Assembly (NCBI GenBank): GCA_005776885.1
Contig: SXOD01000022.1
Span: forward strand, 42,956 to 106,955
Length of the DNA: 64,000 nucleotides
Direction of reading: 5' to 3'
DNA from: Planctomycetia bacterium
GTDB lineage: Bacteria > Planctomycetota > Phycisphaerae > Phycisphaerales > SM1A02
Shown here: piece after piece, positions 1 to 9,417 of the stretch
Numbering within the stretch: position 1 is the stretch's first letter
How the letters are laid out: every line of letters begins with the position of its first letter
Program-made: the position numbers and the translations under genes
The notes under the pieces: model-generated
Seen by the model: the letters and a program-made list of their open reading frames with translations, nothing else
What the model was told of the DNA's origin: nothing
Database searches by the model: none

Positions 1-1361
1 GGGTGAGTTCGCAGGTATTCGCCGATGCCTCTCCAGAGCATGTGGAGCGGAAGTGCCTCACGCTGTCGCTCGACCCGGATCCATGAACGGCCCAACTCGA
101 TGGAATCGCCCAGCTCGTCCAGGAACTCGCGCGTGTAGTGATAGCACTCGCGTGTGTAAAAGCGTTCCGGGCCGCCCAGGGCGAGCAGGTCGCGAGAGGG
201 GCCCAGCCGGTAGCCGCCGCAGATGGCGTCCGTGGACTGGTCCACCAAGATGAGCTGCGTGTAGTCGGCGTCGAATCGATCCACGTCGATGGCGTTGCCG
301 GAGCCCTCGCCGATCGCTCGAAAGGAGAGTTCGCGAAGACGGCCGACTTCATGCATCGACTCGGGGATGTCGCGGCCGCGCGCGGCGTGGATGCACCATC
401 GGCCCTGCGACACCAGCACCGGTGCCTGCGAATCCAGCTCGGCGTGCCAGCGATCGGTGGTTGGCGGTATCGAAGCCAGCACGCGGCTGCTTGCGGCCCG
501 CTGGCCATGGCCCCGACCCCGGCCTTGGCCCCACCGCCCGCTCCGGAGAAGTTCCACGCGCCCTCGCCAGGCGGCGAGGAGGTCGTGGTCGTCGGCGACG
601 GCGGCACACTGCTGGGGCGAGATGGATGTGCCGATGCGCACGGGAACTTGAGTGGACCGACGGCGCAGCGCCTCGTTGGGGATCTGCATCGTGCGCAGGA
701 ATGGATGCACCAGGCCGGAGAGTTGGAAGAGCGTGGAGTTGGCACCGCCCACCCAGAGAGGGATCACGGTCGCATCGGTCTTGCGTTGCAGGCGCGCGAT
801 GATCGGGTTCCATGGTCCGTCTTCGATCCGCGGTGGGAAGCCCCGAAGTGCCGAGACCTCGCCTGCGGGGAAGACAGCGAGGGTGCCACCGGAGCGAAGC
901 CACTCCAGCGCGGCGCGAATGGCGGAGGCGTTTGCGGCCGCGTGGCCGGGGTCGAGATCGACAAAGAAGCACTGGTCGTTGGCCAGCGAACATCGCTCCA
1001 GCGCTCGATTGGCCAGGACGCGGACATCGGCTCGGGCGCGGGAGAGCACTTCGCACACGGTGGAAGCGTCGATGATGCCCAGCGGGTGATTGGCGACGCA
1101 GAGGAGGGGGCCGGAACGGGGAACTCGCTTGAGGTCATGGTCACTCACGGCCGCAGTGATGCCAAGCGATCGAATGAATGCGCTGCCGCCGGTCTCTCCC
1201 GGCTTCCGAATCGCCTCGGCGTGTCGAACCTGGGATTCCAATGCCCGAAGCTGGACCGCAAACCGGAGAGTCTCGCCTACATGCGACGCGATCGACCCCG
1301 GCACCCATCTCCGGATGGTGGAGTCGATGCTGCTGGGAATGGGGAACATCGGCTGCGGCAT
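1..1361 (-). CDS. OlsF-like bifunctional O-/N-acyltransferase, C-terminus off left edge
   Basis: This reverse-strand frame has no stop down to base 1, so about 453 N-terminal residues are visible. The first half is a PlsC-type glycerophosphate acyltransferase domain: an NHPLGIIDA box near residue 90 (the NHxxxxD catalytic motif) and, later, an FPAGEVS box. The second half resembles the GNAT 'hemolysin' N-acyltransferase of ornithine-lipid synthesis (FRAIGEGSGNAIDVDRFD, then GGYRLG). Fusion of the two is the layout of OlsF, which makes ornithine lipids from ornithine and acyl-ACP. That substrate is an inference from family. ATG at 1361 or 1349 are both possible; an in-frame stop lies upstream inside the palindromic element at 1392-1460. 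Confidence 0.75.
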   Translation of the reverse strand, partial: MPQPMFPIPSSIDSTIRRWVPGSIASHVGETLRFAVQLRALESQVRHAEAIRKPGETGGSAFIRSLGITAAVSDHDLKRVPRSGPLLCVANHPLGIIDASTVCEVLSRARADVRVLANRALERCSLANDQCFFVDLDPGHAAANASAIRAALEWLRSGGTLAVFPAGEVSALRGFPPRIEDGPWNPIIARLQRKTDATVIPLWVGGANSTLFQLSGLVHPFLRTMQIPNEALRRRSTQVPVRIGTSISPQQCAAVADDHDLLAAWRGRVELLRSGRWGQGRGRGHGQRAASSRVLASIPPTTDRWHAELDSQAPVLVSQGRWCIHAARGRDIPESMHEVGRLRELSFRAIGEGSGNAIDVDRFDADYTQLILVDQSTDAICGGYRLGPSRDLLALGGPERFYTRECYHYTREFLDELGDSIELGRSWIRVERQREALPLHMLWRGIGEYLRTH

Positions 1362-1391
1362 TGTGAGCGAGCCCCGGATTTGTACCCCAAC

Positions 1392-1460
1392 GTCCGCTCG
1401 GGGTTATCGGTGGGAATGTGCCCCTCAGGGGCACATTCCCACCGATAACCACGACCGGAC
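1392..1460. repeat. 69-nt palindromic element, copy 1
   Basis: Layout is GTCC, six variable bases, a 23-bp perfect inverted repeat around a TCA centre (arms 1402-1424 and 1428-1450), six variable bases, GGAC. The arm begins GGTTATCGGTGGGAATGTG. CAA/TTG bases next to GTCC/GGAC extend the symmetry. It lies 67 nt past the stop of the decarboxylase gene and upstream of the acyltransferase gene, both read right to left. No T-run follows the stem on either strand, so a classic intrinsic terminator is not obvious. Confidence 0.9.
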
Positions 1461-1527
1461 CTTGCGCGGATGAACGGCGCGCAGCGGCCCGGGAGGCTCG
1501 GGGGGCGCTCTCCAGCACGGAATCGAA

Positions 1528-3354
1528 CTACTTCGGCTTTTGATAAAGCGACTCGACGGCACGCCGCAGGGAGTGGCCGATGGGCGGTAGCGATCGCCCT
1601 GGCATGACGACCTCGATGAGCGCCGGGCCGCCACGAGTGCTCACGACGGCCATCGCGGCGTCGAGTTCGGCACAGGTGGTTGCCCGCGCCGTGAACCAGC
1701 CGTCAGCCCCCAGCGCGCCGGGCAGCGCGGTGTATCGCCAGGCCGCGAGATCGTTGTAAGGCATCTCCGTGTTGGCGCTCAAGAGCCGCTCGGTGAGGTA
1801 GCCATCGTTGTTCACCACGATGACGATCAGGTTGGCGCCCGAGCGGCCAGCGCGCGAGACTGTGCCAAGTTCTTGAGCGGTGCACTGCAGCGCCCCCTCA
1901 CCCGTGAAGAGCACGACGCGGCGCTCGGGGCAGTCGATCGCCGCACCGATCGCCGCTGGTGTGGCCCACCCGATCGAGCCCCAGAGTGCTTGGTTCACGA
2001 AGTCCGCACCGTTGGCCATTCGTGCCGGTGCCAGCCCCATGGAGATTGTTCCCGTCTCCACGACGCAGAGGTCGCCGGCCCTGATGAACTGCTGGCAGCG
2101 GGGGAAGAATGCGTCGGGTTCTATCGGGTCTGTGCCGGTGCCGCGGGGTTGACCCAGGCCGGCGGGGCAGGGCGGCATGGTCGTGTCGGCGGCGCGAGAG
2201 GGTCGCGGCATCGTCGCGTCGCCTGTCCGTGGGCACGGCGGCAGCGCGCAGAGTCGATCCAGCAGTACGGCCATCGGCACATGGTCGAATCGGGCGCTTC
2301 CCACTCGTACGCTCGTGGCATCCACATTGATGCACTTCGACCTGGTGACCGCTGCCGTGAAGGCCCCGGTGTTGACGTCGCTCCAGAGCGCACCGAGGTT
2401 GACCACCGTGTCGCAACTCTCGACAAACTCGCGCACGGCCTCCTCGGCAAGTCGCCCGTGATACATGCCGCAGTAGAGCGGGTGGCCCTCGTCGAGCGCC
2501 GACTTGTCCATCCACATGGTCGCGAACGGAATGTCAAGTCGTTCGATGAGTTGAAGGGCTTGGCGCCGAAGCCCCAGCCGCACGACCAATGCGCCGACCA
2601 GGACGCACGCGCGCGTTGACTGGGAGAGTCTCGCGCCGATGGCGGCTACGGCTTCGTCAGTGCTGAGTGGGTCGATGTGGCCGTGCCCCGGCGGAGAAGC
2701 AGAACGCAACGACTCATCGACCCAGCCATGATCGGCGACGACGGTGCGCGCCACATCCATGGGCAGTCCGATGACCACCGGCCGGCTCTCCGCCTGGGCT
2801 CGACGGATGAGCCGCGCCGACTCCGACGCAGCGTTGTCCACGCTCAAGACGGCGGCATCGCAGGCCGCTGAGGCCGACATTCGAAACGTGGCCAAGGGGT
2901 CGCCCTCGCGCATCGTGTGGTGGATGAGCATCGATGATTGCAGTGCCGGTGACGAGGGCATCCCAACGATGTGGACGATGGGCACCCGCTCCGCGTAGGC
3001 GCCGGCCATGGCGTTGAGGGTGCTGAGCTCCCCGACGCCCCACGTCGTGGAAAGCACACTGAGTCCGGTCACCCGTGCGGCGCCATCCGCCATGTAGCCC
3101 GCATTCAGTTCGTTGCAGGCTCCGACCCACTCCAACCGCCCGCTTTCGATGACCGCATCCAGCAGCGGGAAGGAGTAGTCGCCGGGCACGCCAAAGAGGT
3201 GGCGGACACCCCAAGCGCGGAAGAGTTCCACCATCCGGTGTGCGACCGAAACGCCCAAACCGTGCGATCCGGTCAACTGGCCCGGCGATTCGGGACAAGG
3301 CCGATCCGGCATGGCGGCTTTCGGAATCAGGCGATTTGTGGCGGAAAGTTGCAT
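1528..3354 (-). CDS. ThDP-dependent 2-oxo-acid decarboxylase (pyruvate/indolepyruvate decarboxylase family)
   Basis: A 608-residue protein with three ThDP-enzyme domains. The residues expected of pyruvate decarboxylases are visible: GVPGDYS (Asp59), CNELNAGYMADG (Glu82, which activates the cofactor), the LIHHTM pair (His145-His146), a GEGALQ…NNDGYLTE stretch that binds ThDP-Mg and carries the C-terminal catalytic Glu. The HH motif separates it from acetolactate synthases and points to non-oxidative decarboxylation of a 2-keto acid to an aldehyde. The actual substrate cannot be told. The start may be Met15 (about 3312), because the first 14 residues have no family counterpart. Confidence 0.85.
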   Translation of the reverse strand: MQLSATNRLIPKAAMPDRPCPESPGQLTGSHGLGVSVAHRMVELFRAWGVRHLFGVPGDYSFPLLDAVIESGRLEWVGACNELNAGYMADGAARVTGLSVLSTTWGVGELSTLNAMAGAYAERVPIVHIVGMPSSPALQSSMLIHHTMREGDPLATFRMSASAACDAAVLSVDNAASESARLIRRAQAESRPVVIGLPMDVARTVVADHGWVDESLRSASPPGHGHIDPLSTDEAVAAIGARLSQSTRACVLVGALVVRLGLRRQALQLIERLDIPFATMWMDKSALDEGHPLYCGMYHGRLAEEAVREFVESCDTVVNLGALWSDVNTGAFTAAVTRSKCINVDATSVRVGSARFDHVPMAVLLDRLCALPPCPRTGDATMPRPSRAADTTMPPCPAGLGQPRGTGTDPIEPDAFFPRCQQFIRAGDLCVVETGTISMGLAPARMANGADFVNQALWGSIGWATPAAIGAAIDCPERRVVLFTGEGALQCTAQELGTVSRAGRSGANLIVIVVNNDGYLTERLLSANTEMPYNDLAAWRYTALPGALGADGWFTARATTCAELDAAMAVVSTRGGPALIEVVMPGRSLPPIGHSLRRAVESLYQKPK

Positions 3355-3422
3355 CAGAGAGATTTGGAGTCAGATATAGATAATAGCACGCGCCCCGACC
3401 GGCGCCCGTCTCGCGAGGCCCC

Positions 3423-5276
3423 ATGCCACCAGTCACCGCCGTTCGTCAAGTTCGCGCAGCCACGAAGAGTGCCGTCGCGGTCATCGTGCTCGTGTCCACC
3501 ACCTCGATTCTCGCCGCTCGCGCATTCGCACAGACCGCGCCGCCATCGACTCTGGAAGACTTCCACATTCCGGGCACGCAGATCGGCGATGTCTCGACGG
3601 ACGCGATCTTCATGAGCACTGATTGCTCGTACTGCCACAGTTCGGCCACCGCGCCGGTCGGTGGAGTTGATCCCTACGGCAGCTGGGTTGGGAGCCTGAT
3701 GGCCAACGCCGGCCGGGATCCGCTCTTCTTCGCGCAGATGACGACCGCCAACCAGGACGTGCCCAACGCGGGGTACTACTGCATGCGATGCCATGTGCCG
3801 GCGTCGTTCGTGAGCGGCCACGCCATTCCCGCTGATGGCTCGGCCTTGGACGACTACGACGCCGACGGCGTGAACTGCCACTTCTGCCACTCGATGGTGG
3901 ACCCGATCTCGCGGCCCGGCGCCCCGGTCGCGGACGCGGCGGTGCTGGCCGGACTGGAATCGATCCCGCAGTTCTATGGAAATGCGATGTTCGTGCTGGA
4001 CCCAGCGGGCCTCCGTCGCGGTCCCTACAACCCACAGTACGCCGCGCACCCTGCGGTGCAGAGCGATTTCCATTCGTCCGGTGACATGTGCGGCACGTGC
4101 CACGATGTGGGCAATGTCTGCACCACCAAGCTCCCCGATGGTTCGTACACCTACAACGAGTTCGACGCGCCACCCACCGACACGGACCCGCATTCACAGT
4201 TCCCGCTCGAGCGGACCTACACCGAGTGGAAGCTGAGTGCCTTCGCCAACGGCGGCGTGGACATGGGTGGGCGATTCGGCGGCGATGGCCTGGCCGTCGT
4301 GAGCTCGTGCCAAGACTGCCACATGCCGCAGGCGACCGGGCGGGGATGCCTGTGGGGCCCTGAGCGCACCGACCTCAAGCGGCACGATTTCGCCGGCGCC
4401 AGCGCGTGGGTGCTGGAGATCATCGGCAAGTACTACGAGACGGACCCAAGCGTCAACCAGGACGCATTGCTTGCCGGTCGCGCGGCGGCGGAGGACATGC
4501 TCACTCGCGCGGCGCGCGTGGAACTCACGCAGTCATGCGGGTCGCTGACGGTCCGCGTGATCAACGAGTCGGGCCACAAGATCCCGACCGGGCACATCGA
4601 GGGCCGTCGGATCTGGGCCAATGTCAAGTTCCTTGATGCGTCCGGGACCGTTGTCCAGGAGTTTGGCCACTACGACGAGGCCGAGGCGCACCTGGACGAA
4701 TCGACCACCGACATCTACGAAATGCATGTCGGGCTGAGTCCGGCGGCCTCCGCAGCCACGGGCTATCCCGCCGGCACGACGACGCACATGGCGCTGGCCG
4801 ACACGATCGTGAAGGACAACCGCATCCCGCCGCGAGGCTTCAACAATGCGCAGTATGAGGCGGCCGGAGCGCCTGCGGTGGGGTGCGTCTATGACGACGG
4901 GCAGCACTGGGACGACACGAGCTTCGTGATTCCCGAGGGAGCTTCGCGCGTGCTGGTGACACTCAACTACCAGACCGTGACTCGACACTACATCGAGGCG
5001 CTGCACGAGGGCAACCACACCAACCACTGGGGCCAGACCCTGTTTGAACTGTGGGAGCAGACCAACAAGGGCGCACCGATCCCGATGGTGGTCGAGGCAC
5101 TGGACCTCCAGCCGGCGGCGTTCGCGGACCTGGATTGCAGTGGCGACATCGGCGGTGGCGACCTCGCCGCGGTCCTCGCCTCGTGGGGCCCGGCCGCGGG
5201 TGACTTCGGTGCCGACATCAACGGGGATGGGACAGTTGATGGCGCCGATCTCGCCCTCCTGCTCTCGCGCTGGTGA
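3423..5276 (+). CDS. Secreted multihaem c-type cytochrome with C-terminal dockerin-like module
   Basis: A 617-residue protein with an N-terminal signal peptide ending near AFAQT. Five CxxCH haem-binding motifs begin near residues 68, 120, 152, 223 and 296. A beta-rich middle follows, and the last 50 residues form a two-loop Asp/Asn/Gly-rich module (NGDGTVDGADLALLL) like dockerin type I. It is probably a periplasmic or surface electron carrier. The next gene, six bases downstream, encodes a membrane iron-sulfur protein, so the two likely form one quinol-to-cytochrome electron path (inference). A GAGG sequence four bases before the ATG supports the start. Confidence 0.85.
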   Translation: MPPVTAVRQVRAATKSAVAVIVLVSTTSILAARAFAQTAPPSTLEDFHIPGTQIGDVSTDAIFMSTDCSYCHSSATAPVGGVDPYGSWVGSLMANAGRDPLFFAQMTTANQDVPNAGYYCMRCHVPASFVSGHAIPADGSALDDYDADGVNCHFCHSMVDPISRPGAPVADAAVLAGLESIPQFYGNAMFVLDPAGLRRGPYNPQYAAHPAVQSDFHSSGDMCGTCHDVGNVCTTKLPDGSYTYNEFDAPPTDTDPHSQFPLERTYTEWKLSAFANGGVDMGGRFGGDGLAVVSSCQDCHMPQATGRGCLWGPERTDLKRHDFAGASAWVLEIIGKYYETDPSVNQDALLAGRAAAEDMLTRAARVELTQSCGSLTVRVINESGHKIPTGHIEGRRIWANVKFLDASGTVVQEFGHYDEAEAHLDESTTDIYEMHVGLSPAASAATGYPAGTTTHMALADTIVKDNRIPPRGFNNAQYEAAGAPAVGCVYDDGQHWDDTSFVIPEGASRVLVTLNYQTVTRHYIEALHEGNHTNHWGQTLFELWEQTNKGAPIPMVVEALDLQPAAFADLDCSGDIGGGDLAAVLASWGPAAGDFGADINGDGTVDGADLALLLSRW

Positions 5277-5282
5277 CCCATC

Positions 5283-6749
5283 ATGCAGGCGCGCCCGCCC
5301 GGTGACGCCAGCCCGCACGCCGGACGACAGAAGCGCTGGCGTCCGTGGGTGCTGGCGGGCGTCTACCTGCTTGGCGCCGTCCACTGGCTCCATTGGAAGT
5401 ACGCGGGCACGACCCTCGCACCCGCCGAACTCAATGAAGCGCAGTACACACTTGAGCACTCGATCGTCACGGTCGGGTTCATCCTGCTGGCCGCCGCCAT
5501 GCTCGCGACGATCGTGTTTGGCAGGTTCTTCTGCGGCTGGGGCTGCCATGTACTCGCGATGCAGGACTCCGCAGCGTGGCTCCTCCGCCGCGTCGGATTC
5601 ACGCCCAAGCCCGTGCGACTGCGGCTGGCGCAACTCCTGCCGCTCTTCGCCATGGGGACGATGTTCCTCTGGCCGCAGATCGAGCGCGCGATGGACGCAG
5701 GTCATGAACCCGCACCGCCCCTTCGCGTGACGGCCGACAGCGAAGGCTTTGGCTCGCTGGTGACCGCCGACTTCTCGCGAAACCTTCCCGGCCCGTGGAT
5801 GAGCATCACGACTTTTGTCGTGTGCGCCGGCGTGGCCACATGGCTCTTGGGGACGAGATCGTTCTGCACCTATGTGTGCCCGTACGGGGCGATCTTCTCG
5901 CTGGCGGATCGAGCCAGCCCGACTCGCGTCCGGTTGAAGGTGTTGAATGGCGGCCATGGCGACGCTTCAGCCGACTGCTCAAACTGCGGCCTGTGCACCG
6001 CGGCGTGCCCGTCGCACATTCGCGTGCACGAAGAGTTGATGGACTTCGGTCGCGTCGTGAATCCCGCGTGCCTGCGCGACTACCACTGCGTGGCGGCGTG
6101 CCCTGACGCCAAGCTGGACATCGGCGCAGCCAGGCCTGCGGGCTTCCTGTCATGGCGGAAATGGGGGCGATTTGGAGTGCCCTACGACCTCTCGTGGCGT
6201 GAGGAGTTGGTTGCTGCCAGTGTGGGTGTGTGTTCCCTGCTCATCTTGCGTGGGCTGTATGACGCCGTGCCTTTCTTCCTGGCGATGGCCCTGGCCGTCA
6301 TCCTGTCGTATGCCGCCGTCGTCACGATGCGCGTCGGTGGCCGGCGGGCGGTGTCGTTTGCCGGCTGGACGATGTCGCGCGACGGTGCGATGACTCACGC
6401 CGGGCGAGTCTTCTCGGTTGCGGCGGTGGTGGCCTGCGCGGCGTTGCTGCAGTCCGCAGCTGTTCGAGCACACTCGTGGCTGGGCATGGAGGCGTTTGAG
6501 CAGGCGGCCGACTCACCCGCTGAGTGCGCCCGAGCCCAGTGGCACCTGGAGTGGGTCGAAGAGTGGAGCGTGGTTCACACCGATGCGGTTGACCGACGCC
6601 TGGCGCTCCTCGCGATCGATCGAGGCGACGCGGCCGGGGCTCGACCGCGCGTTGAACGCATCATCGCCCGCGGGGTGAGTCCCCAGGAAGCAGAGTCGTG
6701 GCGGGACAGCTTGGTGGCGAACCCAAGGTCCACCCCCGGTTATCGGTGA
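5283..6749 (+). CDS. Membrane polyferredoxin, NapH/NosR-like 4Fe-4S protein
   Basis: A 488-residue integral membrane protein with about six hydrophobic segments. Cysteine motifs are CGWGC after the second segment, CTYVCPYG after the fourth, then two ferredoxin clusters, CSNCGLCTAACP and CLRDYHCVAACP. This is the layout of NapH/NosR/RdxA-type proteins that move electrons between quinones and periplasmic partners. It begins six bases after the cytochrome stop, so the pair is probably co-transcribed. Its last codons, …Gly-Tyr-Arg-stop, lie inside palindromic element copy 2, so the C-terminus was apparently set by that element. Confidence 0.85.
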   Translation: MQARPPGDASPHAGRQKRWRPWVLAGVYLLGAVHWLHWKYAGTTLAPAELNEAQYTLEHSIVTVGFILLAAAMLATIVFGRFFCGWGCHVLAMQDSAAWLLRRVGFTPKPVRLRLAQLLPLFAMGTMFLWPQIERAMDAGHEPAPPLRVTADSEGFGSLVTADFSRNLPGPWMSITTFVVCAGVATWLLGTRSFCTYVCPYGAIFSLADRASPTRVRLKVLNGGHGDASADCSNCGLCTAACPSHIRVHEELMDFGRVVNPACLRDYHCVAACPDAKLDIGAARPAGFLSWRKWGRFGVPYDLSWREELVAASVGVCSLLILRGLYDAVPFFLAMALAVILSYAAVVTMRVGGRRAVSFAGWTMSRDGAMTHAGRVFSVAAVVACAALLQSAAVRAHSWLGMEAFEQAADSPAECARAQWHLEWVEEWSVVHTDAVDRRLALLAIDRGDAAGARPRVERIIARGVSPQEAESWRDSLVANPRSTPGYR

Positions 6750-6796
6750 GAATGTGCCCCTCAGGGGCACATTCTCACCGATAACCGGGACCGGAC
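6728..6796. repeat. 69-nt palindromic element, copy 2 (contains a gene's stop codon)
   Basis: Same layout as copy 1: GTCC at 6728, N6, a 23-bp stem with arms 6738-6760 and 6764-6786, N6, GGAC ending 6796. The arm reads GGTTATCGGTGAGAATGTG, and the TGA in it (6747-6749) is the stop of the polyferredoxin gene. Relative to copy 1 the stem differs by a compensated base pair (G-C to A-T). It sits between two convergent genes. The 49-nt core is identical to copy 5. Confidence 0.9.
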
Positions 6797-6805
6797 GTTG
6801 CCGTT

Positions 6806-6847
6806 CCAACCGCCAACCGCCAACCGCCAACCGCCAACCGCCAACCG
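6806..6847. repeat. Heptanucleotide tandem repeat (CCAACCG x6)
   Basis: Six perfect head-to-tail copies of CCAACCG begin 10 bases after palindromic element copy 2 and end 25 bases before the stop of the convergent sulfatase gene. A 7-bp unit would change the frame if translated, but it is intergenic here. Slippage could make its copy number variable between strains. Confidence 0.9.
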
Positions 6848-6872
6848 CCGATTGCCGACACGGGCTCCCGGC

Positions 6873-9098
6873 TTACGGCACCGGGCACCCGCCCCAGCTG
6901 GTCAGCATCAGGGCGAGGTCGGCACCATCGGTGACGGCGTCGTTGTTGAGATCCGCGACGCTTGGCCCGCCCCAGAAGGAGAGCAAGCCAGTGAGGTCGG
7001 CGGCGTCGACGACTCCGTCCATGGTGATGTCGCCAAGGCACGGGGCCATGCTCTCATCGATGGCCTGGAGCGCCGCGAAGAGCGTGTCGTAGGCCAGCTG
7101 CTGTTCAGGGGTCAGCGCGGTGCCCGAGGTCAGGAGGTCGAAGTCGGGGTTGTCGATTCCCCGGCCGCCCAGCGCCGCGGCTGCGAAGCACTGCGAGAGG
7201 TCGTAGAACTCGTACTCGTTGAGCCCGGGCACGGAGCATCCGGTAGGAGCGTTCGCGATGAGTTTCCAGCGACCGTCCGTGATGGCCTGCTGCGCGGAGT
7301 AGACGATCGAGAACCCAGCTGGATCCCCAAGCGCGGCATACAGCTCGCAGCAAGTGTCCTGCGGTTGCCCGGTGGTCGCTCCGCCCGGTCCGTACCACAC
7401 GCCACCCTGGCTTTCGCACAGCTGCGCGGTCGTGAGGATCGTGTCGGTGCAGATCGAACTGCCGCCCGAGGCGATCAAGCACGGGTAGCACGGTTCCGAC
7501 AGCTCGCCGTCTATGTATTCGGTGAAGTTGAAGTCGCGGATCTCGGCTTGCGCAGGGTTCACGAGGTAGGGCATCACCGGGTGGCAGTCCAGCACTCGAC
7601 CCGCCGGTACGGCGGCGTGGACATCGACCCCGGCGGCCTCGCCCCACAACTCGTAGAGGTCCACCACATTCACCATCGCGTCGACGGAACGACCGGGCGC
7701 GATCGTTGGTCCGCCAGCCATCACAAGCGGGACGCTGACGCCAGTCTGGTACGCAGTCGCCTTCGCGCGAGTGGGATTGAAGGGCAGCTTGACCGTCGTG
7801 AGGAAGGAGCCGTTGTCGCCGATGACCACGATGAGCGTGTCGGGGGCGTTGATCGTCAGGCCGCCGGACCCAGGGGCAAGCGATGCCAATCCAGTCGCCA
7901 GCAGCACGCGGCGAATCTGCGTATCCATCGACTCGATCGTCCAGTCAGACAGCGTGCGCTGCTGCAGGCCCGCATGCGCCACGCCATCCTGCACATCGCA
8001 GGCATAGGGGAGTTTCGCCGGCCAGTGCGTGCCAGGCGGGAGCAATTCCGCGGGCGGCGCCTGCCAAGGGTCGTGATCCCCGGTGAATGAGAGCGTGCAC
8101 ATCCACGGCGAACCCGCGGACTGCTGCGCGTTGATGAACGCGATGGCATGCTCGGCCTGGTCGGTGTCCGCGTGCACGCGCGCCGGGGTCTCCTGGTAGG
8201 CCACGCCACCCAGGTTTACGGTGCGCGGCCAAGCGTAGTTGCCGTTGAAGTTGGACCAGTCGATGAGGGCAGCGGCATCCGCATCGCACTCGGCGATGGG
8301 CGACCCATCCGCAGCGGTGAGCGGCACGCCGCCCGCGGCGAGGCACTCCAGCGCGTCCACCCCAGTCACGCATGATCCATCTTCGAAGGCGCACGCGCAA
8401 ATCGCAGGCGCATTGCCCGCGACGGGGAATCCGCACGACGCCACGCCTTCGGCCGTGACTTGCCCGGCGACCGTCTCGTCGATGTACGGTGGTCCGCCAA
8501 GCAGCGTCCCGTTGAAGTGCGTGAAGCCGACGGACGCAGGCGCGTGTAGGTCGAACGGATTGTTCTCGTTCTGCGCCAAGTGGAACTTGCCAAAGAGTGC
8601 CGTCGCGTACCCGGCGTCGTTGAGAATGCGTGGCGTGGTCGCCTCGTAGGGCGAACACTGCGACTGCGGCAGGGTCGACTGGGTGAGCGGCGAACCCACG
8701 CCGGTCCGGCCTGGGAATCGACCCGTGAAGAAACAGACTCGGCTGGGCGAGCACTCAGGCATCGACCAGCAGTTTGTGAAGTTCACGCCCTGTGACGCGA
8801 TCGCCTCGATGGCCGGGGTGTGCGGCAGCCCAACACCGGCGGGATTGGAAACCGTCAGCTGGTCGGCGCCGACATCGTCCAAGATGACGAAGAGGATGTT
8901 GGTTGGGGTGGTCGGATCTCCGTCAGCGCCAGCCGGGGTTGCAGCCGGGGCTGGATGCGCCGGCGCCAGCGCCAGGCCGAGGGCAAGGGTGGCGGCCAGG
9001 GCGAGGGATGCCAGCGGCATGATCGATGCGGGCAAGAAGAGCGCGGGCACGAGAACAAGAGGTCGTCGGTGGCCGACGATGGAGAAGAGTCTTGGCAT
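6873..9098 (-). CDS. Secreted formylglycine-dependent sulfatase with dockerin-like C-terminus
   Basis: A type I sulfatase of about 741 residues. After a long hydrophobic signal region comes the metal site NILFVILDDVGADQ, then CSPSR at about Cys116, the cysteine that a formylglycine-generating enzyme converts to the catalytic aldehyde. Two cysteine-rich inserts absent from classical sulfatases are visible (one around CAFEDGSC, one later with SQGG). The C-terminus is a two-loop dockerin-like module ending near residue 740. The substrate is unknown; planctomycete sulfatases often act on sulfated algal polysaccharides (family knowledge). The reading frame extends to 9164; Met at 9098 gives a cleaner signal peptide. 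The gene converges on the polyferredoxin gene. Confidence 0.85.
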   Translation of the reverse strand: MPRLFSIVGHRRPLVLVPALFLPASIMPLASLALAATLALGLALAPAHPAPAATPAGADGDPTTPTNILFVILDDVGADQLTVSNPAGVGLPHTPAIEAIASQGVNFTNCWSMPECSPSRVCFFTGRFPGRTGVGSPLTQSTLPQSQCSPYEATTPRILNDAGYATALFGKFHLAQNENNPFDLHAPASVGFTHFNGTLLGGPPYIDETVAGQVTAEGVASCGFPVAGNAPAICACAFEDGSCVTGVDALECLAAGGVPLTAADGSPIAECDADAAALIDWSNFNGNYAWPRTVNLGGVAYQETPARVHADTDQAEHAIAFINAQQSAGSPWMCTLSFTGDHDPWQAPPAELLPPGTHWPAKLPYACDVQDGVAHAGLQQRTLSDWTIESMDTQIRRVLLATGLASLAPGSGGLTINAPDTLIVVIGDNGSFLTTVKLPFNPTRAKATAYQTGVSVPLVMAGGPTIAPGRSVDAMVNVVDLYELWGEAAGVDVHAAVPAGRVLDCHPVMPYLVNPAQAEIRDFNFTEYIDGELSEPCYPCLIASGGSSICTDTILTTAQLCESQGGVWYGPGGATTGQPQDTCCELYAALGDPAGFSIVYSAQQAITDGRWKLIANAPTGCSVPGLNEYEFYDLSQCFAAAALGGRGIDNPDFDLLTSGTALTPEQQLAYDTLFAALQAIDESMAPCLGDITMDGVVDAADLTGLLSFWGGPSVADLNNDAVTDGADLALMLTSWGGCPVP

Positions 9099-9417
9099 GG
9101 GAAGAATTGAGCTTGTGGTGGAAACAGCGACAGCACTCACCGCACGGACCAGCACACTATGCATTTAAGCCAACCAACGGCAAGGATTCCCGCCGAATAT
9201 TTTCTCCCGCTACTCCTCGAGGACCGCAGGGGCAGTGGCCGACAAGGGGCACTAGCCTGAGTGTGGTCCGCCACCGGCGTGGCGGCGGGAGGCGCTTGCG
9301 GCTGCGGGCGACTTCGGCGGCAGGCGCTTGCGGCAGCAGGCGAGAGTGCACGAGCCGTCGGAACGGCGCACCTCTCTCCCGGTTTCTTCTGAAGTAACGC
9401 ATCGAAAGGACTGACAC
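9099..9417. other. Intergenic region with a 13-nt direct repeat
   Basis: This stretch separates the divergent sulfatase and small membrane-protein genes and should hold promoters for both; no clear -35/-10 pair was identified. AGGCGCTTGCGGC occurs twice in direct orientation, at 9290-9302 and 9322-9334, 32 bases apart, a spacing of about three helical turns. It could be a paired operator or simple duplication. No further gene was recognised. Confidence 0.5.

Noticed and set aside
138..1448. Long forward open frame at the left edge
   Set aside because: It is antisense to the acyltransferase frame. The reverse strand carries recognisable catalytic motifs, while this frame shows none.
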